From Psilocybe azurescens (Eukaryota; Basidiomycota; Agaricomycetes; Agaricales; Agrocybaceae), in the NCBI GenBank assembly GCA_023853785.1, contig JAJIRX010000058.1, positions 1 through 28,687 of the forward strand: DNA of 28,687 nucleotides, read 5' to 3'. Shown here piece by piece: positions 20,501 through 28,687 of this stretch (the first letter of the stretch is position 1; every line of letters begins with the position of its first letter). Both the position numbers and the translations under genes were made by a program. The notes beneath the pieces were generated by a model. That model had not been told where the DNA came from, made no database searches, and saw nothing but the letters and a program-made list of their open reading frames with translations.

Positions 20501-22807
20501 TGATGGTAATGTTCTCTGAAAATAGCATGAGGAGCAGAATAACTAACATCGGCCTTCCCATTCGCCAGTGCTTCCTGGCTCCTCTATGTAAGTTCATTCA
20601 CCTGTAGTCTGTGATGCTATAATTCTCAGATCGAAATAGTGGCATGGTATATGACGACGCGGAGAAGCTCTATGCAGAAGTTAAGAAAAATGGAGAAACC
20701 CTACTTGAAGAAGCCTTCTCCGTGCTTTTCCCAAATTCCGTCCCTCTTACTCCTTTCACACGATCCAAAGCATTGGCAGGGTCAAGCAAGATTGTGGCAT
20801 ATAATACCACTTTCTTCCCACGTTGGGACATCGTCAAGATACCTCTCGCCAAGGCTGGGCCATCCTTGAAGTCGCAGATTCTCCAGGCCTCCGATGATGG
20901 ACGAGAAGGGTATGCTATCATGCACTGTGCCAATGGAGCGGGCCCAGGAGAATTGAAGCATCCTTCCAATGCGCTTCATGCCCATCTTAAACCGGTATCA
21001 GGTATGTGGCATGTTTGGCCTCGCGTGTTGATCCTATTTAAATATTTTTCACATTATAGTTTATACTAACGGATCTGATCATTTCGTGCTTCGTAACGCG
21101 AGCGTTCAACTCACCATTTCTAAGGGCCGTATCAGCAGCCTCGTCGACGTTAAGCTCAAGTGCATCTCTCTCTGACATTCTCGTTTTAATCGCGCACTAA
21201 TGCACACCGTACTTACAGTCGTGAATTGATCGCAGAAGGACAGACTGGTGGTTTGGTTATATTCCAAGATCGACCAAACTACTGGGATGCTTGGGGTAAG
21301 TCATCTTATTTACCACGTAAATATGTCTAATGGCCTCCAAGATGTCGAAATTCACCATCTGGAGACTGCCGAGGCCCTTGAATTCTCCAATGTCTCTGTT
21401 GTTTCCCAGGGTCCTCTTCGCGCAGCTGTTCGTGCGGAAGTGAAATATGGTCAGAGCACTATTTCTGTGACTGTAAGTGCACTTGTGTCTTTAGTATTAC
21501 TTATTTTGAGATGGTTGGCCTCCAGATTTCCTTAGATGCTACCACTGGTTCGTCGTTTTATATTATTAGTGAGGTTGCTTCATCTCACATTTTCCTTTAG
21601 CCACTGTCAAGGATAACTCTCGATCACTTTTTAACTTTGATGCCGTTGTTGATTGGCGTCAGCGTCACGAATTCCTAAAGTGTACGTTTCATTGTGGGCA
21701 GTAATCAATCTGATGCTCACAAAGATCGCACTTGCAGTTGAACTACCCTCAACATCCACAGCGACAACGCTACTTATGAGACCCAGTTCGGTTACGTCCA
21801 GAGGCCCACTCATAAGAACACAACTTGGGACATTGCGAAGGTAATCTTTCGGACATTATATCTTGGCCATACCATGTTGACGCTATTTGCATTCATAGTT
21901 TGAGGTTTGTGGCCATAAGGTTCGATTCAACGCAACTACAAGTCTGAAAGGTGTACTGATAGGAATTGTGTAGTACGCCGATCTCAGCGAATTCGGATAC
22001 GGTGTAGCCATCCTTTCGGAGTCCAAGTATGGCTTCTCTTGCCAGGGAAACGTTCTCAGGATATCCCTCCTCCGCTCATCTACGGCTCCAGACGCTGAGC
22101 AAGATCAAGGTTCGTAGTGTTGTACTCATGTTTAGCTCGATTAATGATCTTGCTTTAGGAGAGCACAATTTCTCCTGGGCAGTGATGCCTCATGAAGGAC
22201 ATTTCTTAGAATCCGATGTTCCAATAGCTGGATATCTCTACAACTCACCCTTGAGAGGTACGTTCGCTTGCCTTATCGTTCGTGCTACAACTGACTGCGT
22301 GTCCAGTCCGCTGCTTGCCTCCTGGTGCACCCGACGTCGTCTCGGCTCTGAAGTCGCCTTTCGTTGTCGAAGGTGCTCGAAACGTCTTCCTCGAGACTGT
22401 GAAACGCGGGGAATACGACACCTTTGATAATGTTGTGGATTTTGAATCCAAAGATTCCACAACCACCGTTGTCCTGAGGTTGTATGAAGCCTTTGGAGGC
22501 CACGCGCAAGCCAAATTGGTTCTTTCGAGCCATTTGCCTGTGATTAAAGCTTTCACAACTAACTTGCTCGAGGACGAGGATGAAGAACTCTATCTTCTCC
22601 GATCAGATGAGAAGGATGAGAACTCCGGAAGTTCTCTTTCACTCAGCTTCAGAGGATTTGAGGTTAAGACGGTTAAGCTCGTACTCGGTGCGCTGCCTCC
22701 CAGTCCGTCCCATAAAAAGTGTCAGTCCTTTCTCTGATGAATGACCCATTATCTTATCTCATACTTCTGACTTCGATACTACAGATCTAGGCGATCTGGC
22801 TGGGTAA
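17553..22807 (+). CDS. AMS1: AMS1-type alpha-mannosidase, glycoside hydrolase family 38 (about 34 exons)
   Basis: Class II alpha-mannosidase that trims free oligosaccharides and high-mannose glycans in the vacuole/cytosol. The joined exons give the N-terminal [27 protein letters not shown] and [15 protein letters not shown], then the zinc-site motif [13 protein letters not shown], the catalytic segment [17 protein letters not shown] (Asp nucleophile), [12 protein letters not shown] and the second zinc motif [20 protein letters not shown]. The C-terminal beta domains follow ([35 protein letters not shown] and [14 protein letters not shown]). The length of about 1,100 residues is normal for the family. 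Introns are 46-68 nt. Exons include 22-nt ones (20112-20133, 21526-21547), a 19-nt one (20569-20587) and the micro-exons listed separately. Frame problems are confined to 17993 (a possible 2-nt exon lacking a G) and 21746-21748 (a CCC run needing a fourth C). There is no signal peptide, consistent with AMS1's direct cytosol-to-vacuole route. Confidence 0.95.
17993..17993 (+). other. Candidate 1-2-nt micro-exon in the mannosidase
   Basis: The codon for the conserved Trp in FGPSW-TNHWW must join T (ending exon 17921-17942) with GG before ACG at 18062. Between them lie two normally sized introns: 17943-17992, with a CTGAC branch site and an AAG end, and 17994-18061, with a GTATGT donor and a TTAAC branch before TATTAG. 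They leave a single G between them. If the GGG run is one base short, the exon would be GG and the frame is perfect; as written it is 1 nt and the frame breaks. Confidence 0.4.
18856..18859 (+). other. 4-nt micro-exon in the mannosidase zinc-site motif
   Basis: The four bases GACA lie between a 50-nt intron (18806-18855, GTGAGT..TTATAG) and a 51-nt intron (18860-18910, GTGAGT..CTGCAG). They complete Gly and start His in WGIGHCHIDTAW. Joining the outer exons directly gives the wrong frame and loses the His, so both splices are required. Confidence 0.85.
19491..19499 (+). other. 9-nt micro-exon in the mannosidase
   Basis: The nine bases GAATAACAT lie between TATTTAG and GTCAGA. They supply the end of Trp, then Asn-Asn and the start of Ile in [17 protein letters not shown]. 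The flanking introns are 54 and 56 nt. Confidence 0.8.
20497..20505 (+). other. 9-nt micro-exon encoding the Phe-His-Asp zinc motif
   Basis: The nine bases TCCATGATG are flanked by GTCTAG and GTAATG. They encode the Phe-His-Asp core of NQFHDVLPGSS, whose His is a zinc ligand in GH38 enzymes. The next exon (20569-20587) is also tiny at 19 nt. Skipping this exon would keep the frame (9 nt) but delete the zinc-binding His. Confidence 0.85.
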
Positions 22808-22980
22808 AATGTTGATCCGAAGCACAGCTGTTGACACTTTGAGAGTCCGAGTGGTCCTTTATATACCAAGATTCTATTCTATTTTCTGTACAATGGAACT
22901 CTTCGCTGTAAAATGTGCATCACCTGTTACAATTTGTTGTGTAGGGTAAACTGTTATTTATTTGCCATCCATATTTTTGG
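22808..22980. terminator. Short convergent 3' spacer (mannosidase / DUF6534 copy A)
   Basis: The two stop codons, TAA at 22805-22807 (+) and TAG at 22981-22983 (-), are separated by only 173 bases. The 3' UTRs and poly(A) signals must lie here and may overlap; antisense overlap of the transcripts is likely. Confidence 0.5.
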
Positions 22981-24360
22981 CTACTGCACGAATCCAATTA
23001 CAGAAACCCATTGGGTCGCTTGTCTGTCCCTCGATCCTTCATACCCATCGCCGAATTGCATCCTGCTGTTTAGAACAGCGAACATGGTGTTCGCGTAAAT
23101 CTTTGACAGCACAGTGGCACTTGGTTGGTAATACGTCGGCTCTCCTGGCAACATGTTTAGAACAATATTGAGAATGGCGATGCACGCTAAACAAATCGCG
23201 ATAATTGAGCATAAGAATTAACGCCCATCAGCGGTTTTGTTATCTACCTGTCAGTGAACCGGTTTCAATCGTCAGTCGAACCAGACGCTCTACTAGTCGT
23301 CGGGTATTGCGCATGCCTCCGCTGCTAGAAGTAAGAAGCTAGGTGTACCACGTTAAAACGTTGGCTGAGTCGCGACAATGGCACTTTAACAAAACACTCA
23401 CGATGTAGGTCATACATACGGCGATCATTATATCACACAGGGCGCTGCTACCGTTCCAAAACTTATAAAGTTTGGTATTAATACCCTACTTGTGGCATAT
23501 GTGTCGGAAATGATGACGAACTAACTCACTGTTATTGTTATCTTTGCCTTGGAATTTAAAAATAGACTGAATTGTTTGGCCTGTAGCATCTCTACCCCGA
23601 CAGCAATAGAACCCGCTATTTGTGCTAACGCAAGCTAATTTAAAGTTGCCGTGAGAAGACACCCGTGAAAGGTCATAAATTAGAATAAATTCGAACCAAC
23701 GCTATAATGCCTGGTGCATATTTCAAACCTTTTATATTCAGATGCCGTCCAAGTATAACAATGCGATACGCATAAAAGGACTGTGATATGCATGCAACTG
23801 AAAGTAACGTCAATCTTGAAAATATGATAGGCGCTCGTCTTACAGACTAACCTAAGCCACCTAAAACAGGGACAACAAACCAGAGATTTCCGATGTGGTC
23901 CAAGGAAACCGGGTTCAGAAAGCCATAGATAAATACATCAAATCCGGTCTTCCGAGGCTGAGGGAGTGTCTGCAAGGTCTCCAGGGTAAAGACGAGGTAT
24001 ACGAGCACCTTCGTTCGGGGTACGTCATTAGGAAAGGCCATATTGTAAAGGTCTGCGCCAATTACATGCTGAGGTTTAGATTATATTCTGATCCTTCAGG
24101 GATAAGTTTATGTAACACCTACAAAGTTGAAAACAGAGTCCGCCATATAGTCCAAAATTTAAGAGCCAGCTGAGCAACTAGGTGAAATTATCGAACAATC
24201 GGTCTGCTGACTGATAGGAAGGATGTACTCTCACCAAGGGTCCGGCACTAACTAGGCAATTTTAAGATCAGTACTTCTCATTAATTATGATTATTTCCAC
24301 GATGGAGTACATGCATTTTTCTTTCCCTTCAACTATCCATTCTGCTGATGCGGCGTCCAT
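22981..24360 (-). CDS. DUF6534-family multi-pass membrane protein, copy A
   Basis: Seven-helix fungal membrane protein of unknown function, a family strongly expanded in mushroom genomes. The joined exons read SAGPL, LLSWLLNFGLYGG, AFPNDVPRTKVLVYLVFTLE, DHIGNLWFVVPVLGGLG, ACISQSFYAYRIVILG, LALAQIAGSIAVGVEML and FWNGSSALCDIMIAVCMTYI. They end with the diagnostic C-terminal part RRLVERLVRLTIETGSLT and VLSKIYANTMFAVLNSRM. The ATG at 24360 gives a short N-terminus whose second exon is only 17 nt (24235-24251). About eight exons join in frame without any indel, including a 3' splice at GGCGCAG giving QLYLYNMAFPND. Probably functional. Confidence 0.85.
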
Positions 24361-25479
24361 GTCCAAGTTTCTGGGTGGATATGTATCGGGGTGTATGAGT
24401 ATACAGAGCCACCCAACATCTCTCGAGATATCTCTTTATGTATTCAAGATGGACTTTTGAATTGTTAGCAATCAACGATTATCACTGGTAAAAGGTTTAT
24501 CCCTGTCAAGCAGTCACGAAATTGCGGCGATAGGCGTATTTAGTGAGGTAGGACGTCAACCACAAAAACTTTTTGTATATCTCGCAGTTGTCAACTATGT
24601 TCGTGAACATGTTTCTGACTATTATGTTGCACTTCACAGCATCTCAGTTCCAGTTGCAACTTTGTCAAACTCGGCCAGGAATACACCGCCAATTAGCGCC
24701 AAGAGGGACACCTTGTAAATCACCTATACAATCGCAGTGTTCGGAATTCTTCCGATGTTTGTTGTCGAGGAACAAACACCAGATTGATGTCGTAAATAAT
24801 ACGCCACCAGATGACAGGACCGTCTCCGAGTTAACTCAGGGCTCATTGTTGGACAAATGCCTGTCAAATGAGCGCTTAGTACCATGTGCGGCTGACTTTC
24901 TGTAATCCAATCTTAAATGCGGATGATGCAGGGTATCATTTCCTCTTTACAACATCCTCGCATCAGTAATATGTTACACTCTCAGTGTGTTTTACTTACA
25001 TAGAAGCTATCTTTCCAATTTCCTAGTAATGCCGAATGGCCTTTTATTCGGTGGAGTAATTTCATTGAAGATCCGATCGGCATGTGGTACTCGAGTAAAG
25101 GCCACTGCATTCAAATCCTTACCCCTGGCTAGTTAATATATAGACATAGTCTGAGTCAGATACTAGCTTGCACACAGCATTCACTGTCGGATGGATTGAT
25201 AAGATTGATGTAAGTATGTTCTGTTTTGTCACTGACTCTAAATATAGGTATTGTGGCGCCGAGGTGACGGAGGTGACATTTTCCATTTCCGCACCATTGT
25301 GTCCTCGGCCCGAATGAGCCAGAGCGTCTTACTTAGTGTTTGGGTTTTCTGTTATTTCAGTTACTCGAGTTTTAGAGGCTTTGTGAAACGGGCAATTGAA
25401 ATAGTTCGGATTCGCCTGCGTCGTTTTTCTGCAGCTAGCACAACAACACTATCACTATCACTAAAAGAATAAGAATCCC
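24361..25479. other. Spacer between DUF6534 copies A and B
   Basis: No supported gene. The 110-codon plus-strand frame at 24573-24905 has a hydrophobic start but no relatives that I recognise. The part around 24950-25290 resembles 26515-26700 upstream of copy C (for example TCGGATGGATTGAT versus TCAGATGGATTGTT, then GACTCT and TATTGTGG). The spacer therefore belongs to the duplicated unit. Confidence 0.5.
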
Positions 25480-26440
25480 GGAATATCTCCCCCTCGACGT
25501 ACCGTCATTGATCGACCAGTGTGCGAGAAGCCCACCTGGGTCAAAACTCCATCTCTAATGCTTTTCTCCTTTGATACTTCACACCCTCAAATGAATCTGT
25601 CAAGCATAGCAAACATGATGTTTACGTTGTTTGGTAGTATGTTGACTCCACACGGTGGGTTAGATGTCGCTTAAACTCCGTACCTGTTAATGAGCCTGTT
25701 TCGATCATAAGCCGTGCAAGTTGCTCTACGATCTCCCGTGGGCTTTGCATGCCTCCACAGACTAACAAGTACAACAATAAGATTCACACTGTCCCAACGT
25801 CAGGCAAATGACAGGCTGCCACCCATGAAATAAAAGAGTGTCAGTCCTTTCTCTGATAAATGACCCATTATCTTGGCTCTTTTCTTTTCTTGTCGAACTA
25901 ATACAAACGATATAACAGTACTCTACGGACAGCTCCAGTCCTGCGAGCCCCATATGCACTGCCGAGGTACCCCTATAGGATGTACCTAGTGTGATCCCTC
26001 CCCGGTCAGCCCAGTATAGAAACATTGTTTCCGGGCGCTTGTGTATTGAAAGGTGGGTTATCTCGGTTTGCGCTTTTTCCATCGGGAACCAAGCAAAACA
26101 GGGACAACTCAAAGGTTTCTAACATCGTTCAACGAACCGGGGTTCAGAAAGCCGTATACGAATACATCAAAATCAGATTTCGAGCTGATAGCGATCTGTA
26201 AGGTCTCCATGATGAAAATAAGATATACCAGTACCTTCATTCGGGGTATATCCTTAGGAAACCAATGTTATAAAAACCTAAGCCAATTGAAAAGTGTATA
26301 TCAGGTGATATTCTGATTCCATAGGTATCAGGTGGCGTAACACCCACAGAATTGCAAACAGATTACACCGTATACTCCAAGTTTACTACTGATAGAAAGA
26401 GTATATACACATTCTCACCAACTGTCCGGCACTAGCAATG
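25480..26440 (-). pseudogene. DUF6534-family copy B, broken and rearranged
   Basis: Recognisable pieces on the minus strand are: exon 1-2 remnants at 26330-26440 (SAGQL, then NLGVYGVICLQF); exon 3 at about 26095-26240 (VLVYLIFIMETLQ, DFDVFVYGFLNPGSL, then a stop where copies A and C have Trp); and the penultimate exon at about 25690-25760 (GGMQSPREIVEQLARLMIET). A degenerate last exon lies at 25490-25660 and ends with a stop inside the LNSRM region. The exons between exon 3 and the penultimate one are missing, and in their place (25833-25990) lies a fragment of the mannosidase gene's 3' end. Clearly non-functional. Confidence 0.8.
25833..25930 (+). pseudogene. Fragment of the mannosidase 3' end inside copy B
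   Basis: AGTGTCAGTCCTTTCTCTGA and the following 18 bases match the last intron of the mannosidase (22718-22755) over 38 bases with one mismatch. Weaker similarity extends on both sides, including an ATAACAG acceptor and a short exon-like end. It is too specific to be chance and is oriented like the mannosidase. Confidence 0.75.
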
Positions 26441-26748
26441 CATTTCAAAATCAAGTATACCCCAGATATGAATGTTTGTATGGTGGATTGCTTTCTTTTC
26501 CTCAGCATCTTTATGACATTCTCACATCGGTAATTATCTCCTGCTTATTGGATGTTCGATTCACTCTGCGTTTATGCCAACTCACATGCCATACTCATTG
26601 TCAGATGGATTGTTCATTCAAAATGATGTCGTAATTTATGCTGACTCTGATATTGTGGATCCGAAGGGTATCCTTTTCGATTCCTGCTACTCAAATTTCA
26701 AAGAGTAAACGGGGATGACCAGAACAATTCAATCTTGCAGACATTGTA
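26441..26748. other. Spacer between DUF6534 copies B and C
   Basis: No gene. It shares short blocks with the spacer upstream of copy A (around 24950-25290), which indicates an old duplication of the whole unit. Confidence 0.45.
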
Positions 26749-28223
26749 CTATACAATAATGCTAACATGAAGGCTAAAAAGATACTTGATTATCTCCTCC
26801 TCGATATATCTTTGTTGATCGATTAGTGTGCAAGAAGCCCACCTGGGTCGAAGCTCCAGCTCTGATGCTTTCTCTCTTGATCCTTCGTACCTGCGAGCAA
26901 ATCGCATCCTGCTGTTAAGCACAACGAGCATAGTGTTTGCATACATCTTGGATAGCACATTGGCGGTTGTCTGGTAATATGTTGGCTCCCCGGGAAGCAT
27001 TGTCAGTATGATATTAAGAATGGCGATACAAGCTGGAGATGACATGTGGTCAGGTTTGGTTTTAGATGTAGATTAAGCTCCGCACCTGTTAGTGAGCCTG
27101 TTTCGATTGTAAGCCTTACGAGTCGCTCTACGATCGCTCGTGTACTTTGCATGCCTCCACTGCTGGAAGAAAGAAGCTGAAAATACAACAGTAAGAATTA
27201 TACCATCTCAAACTCAGGCCGGTGCCAACAGATTGACATCGGGAAAGGCTCATCCTAAAAATACTGACAATATATGTCATACAAATAGCGATTATGATAT
27301 CGCATAAAGCCCCTCCGCCATTCCAAAACTGATAAGCACAAAAGGGTCAGACTCGTCTATTGCTGAAACAAAAAATAAAAGATTTCAAAGCTCACTGCCA
27401 CCGTTATTTTCACCTTCGAGTCTACAAAGTGACTGAACTGTTTAGCGTGTAGCATCTCTACGCCAATGGCAATGGCTCCTGCCATTTGCGCCAATGCAAG
27501 CTGAAGAAAGACCCTGAGAAAATTTATAGAATCTTAGAGGCATGAAGTATTTCTCACCAGAGCTATGACACCTGCGGCATATATCGCGCCTTTGAAAGGC
27601 CTACCGAGTACAGTGATTCGGTAGGCATAGAATGATTGTGATATACAAGCAACTAATAAAATCGAAAAGCAGGTGCCCTTTAGGGTTCAAACATGTGCAG
27701 TAGTTGATGGGGATGACTGACCAGAGCCTCCAAGAATGGGGACGGCGAACCAAAGATTCCCGATGTGATCCAACGAGGACAAACTGGGAGCCAGAAATCC
27801 ATACACAAATGCATCGAATATAGTCTTCATACTTAGCAGAGTCTGCAAGGTTTCCAGAATAAACGTGAGGTATACGAGGGTCTTGGTTCTAGCCGTGTCG
27901 GTCGGAAAGGCCAGGTAGTAGAGATCTGTTTTATTCAAAAACAATTTCCTAAGTCAATTTGTGATAAATCCGCTGATTCTATGATATGAACTACGCACAT
28001 ATTTGTACACATAACACACCGTAAACCCCGACATTCAAAAGCATGCTAAGAAGCTGGATCTGATGAGCGTTGGATCCGAATAAGAAAAACTTTAGATGAA
28101 TCTCACCAATGGTCCTGCACTATCTTATATCCCGCATTAGTTCAAGTTCAGTATATCTTCAAGAGGTACTTGCATCCTAGCTATGTCTACTTCTGGATTT
28201 GAAGCTGCAGGCACTGGATTCAT
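26749..28223 (-). CDS. DUF6534-family multi-pass membrane protein, copy C
   Basis: Same family and exon structure as copy A. The exons read LLNVGVYGVLCVQIYLYYLA, ARTKTLVYLTFILETLQTLL, LDHIGNLWFAVPILGGSG, ACISQSFYAYRITVLGRPF, LALAQMAGAIAIGVEMLHA, FWNGGGALCDIIIAICMTYI, RAIVERLVRLTIETGSLT and LSKMYANTMLVVLNSRMRF. The protein is longer at the C-terminus than copy A. The ATG at 28223 gives MNPVPAASNPEVDIARM, but the exon 1 to exon 2 join (donor GTACCT at about 28169, acceptor before GTGCAGGACC) is out of phase by one base compared with copy A. So either exon 1 differs or a base is missing. The rest is in frame, so it is probably functional. Confidence 0.8.
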
Positions 28224-28687
28224 GGTGAATGTGTAAGAAAGATGTTTCTTGGGAAATTTCTTAATACTGAGGCCTGAGACTTACACTATATGACGACTAT
28301 CTTTACTCCAGAACGATCTGCTAACCGTCAAAGATTGACGTGGCTACTTTGATGTAAGGATGTCAGACTTTAAAATAAGTTTACCAGCAACCGAGCACAA
28401 ACCGAGCAGATTCCGGCTTTGATTCCATGTTTCCGAATGAGACTTTAGCTGACTTAAGAAGTTGAGTATGCGGCATATACATGCAACATAGGAAAGAGCA
28501 CGGTGATGTGTTTATCGTCACCCGTAATATTTTAGAGCAGTTATTTTTAGAGTCAAAGCTTAAGAAATCTGTCGGGTAGGATCACCCTGGACTACCACTT
28601 CGGAACCATTGGAAAAGCAAGGCATTTGCAGGCGTAAACAAAATGATCGCCAATAGCTCATATCTTTGGACATGCCTTGTCCGCAAC
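28224..28687. other. Right-hand flank
   Basis: This is the upstream region of copy C and probably holds its promoter. No supported coding exon, RNA gene or repeat is visible to the window end. Confidence 0.4.

Noticed and set aside
24573..24905. 110-codon plus-strand reading frame with a hydrophobic start, possible small secreted protein
   Set aside because: No recognisable motif, no splice context, and it lies in a duplicated spacer whose counterpart does not keep the frame. Likely chance.
22981..28223. Array considered as a transposon or CRISPR-like repeat cluster
   Set aside because: The repeated parts are gene exons with conserved introns and no terminal repeats, transposase or regular short spacers.

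Overview
This window is nuclear DNA from a mushroom-forming basidiomycete (Agaricomycetes, probably Agaricales). Four things point there: very dense spliceosomal introns of about 46-70 nt with GT..AG ends and CTRAY-like branch points; a secreted class II fungal peroxidase; an F-box-like protein of the type expanded in mushrooms; and several copies of the seven-helix DUF6534 family. There is no prokaryotic, organellar or viral signature. Almost every gene is split into many exons, so the intact reading frames are short. I rebuilt the genes by joining exons by eye from splice sites and conserved protein motifs.

Layout from left to right: an importin-13/transportin-like karyopherin gene (+, 821-5062, about 20 exons); a secreted manganese-peroxidase-like gene (-, 6098-7735, 11 exons); a duplicated 5' fragment of a PBN1 gene (8661-8790) followed by the PBN1/PIG-X-like gene itself (+, 9544-10429); the proteasome-associated deubiquitinase UBP6/USP14 (-, 10674-13238), in divergent orientation to a BAP31/Yet-like ER membrane protein (+, 13631-14636); an F-box-like protein (+, 15082-16643); an AMS1-type GH38 alpha-mannosidase with about 34 exons (+, 17553-22807); and an array of three DUF6534 copies on the minus strand (22981-24360 intact, 25480-26440 broken, 26749-28223 nearly intact).

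The genes are mostly unrelated housekeeping functions: nuclear import, GPI-anchor synthesis, ubiquitin recycling at the proteasome, ER membrane biology and glycan turnover. One ligninolytic gene and one lineage-specific membrane-protein array lie among them. No operon-like or clear biosynthetic cluster is present.

The main points for a second look are these. (1) The peroxidase has a Glu-Ser-Asp arrangement at the Mn-binding positions, as in the atypical MnP-ESD enzymes. (2) The mannosidase contains micro-exons of 4, 9 and 9 nt, and possibly one of only 1-2 nt; two of them encode parts of conserved active-site motifs. (3) At least 13 single-base frame breaks, mostly in homopolymers, occur across seven genes whose frames and splice sites are otherwise conserved, which fits assembly error better than seven pseudogenes. 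(4) UBP6 carries an in-frame TAG 27 codons before the conserved end. (5) A piece of the mannosidase 3' end is embedded inside the broken DUF6534 copy, which records how the array was duplicated. I do not see a convincing wholly new system.
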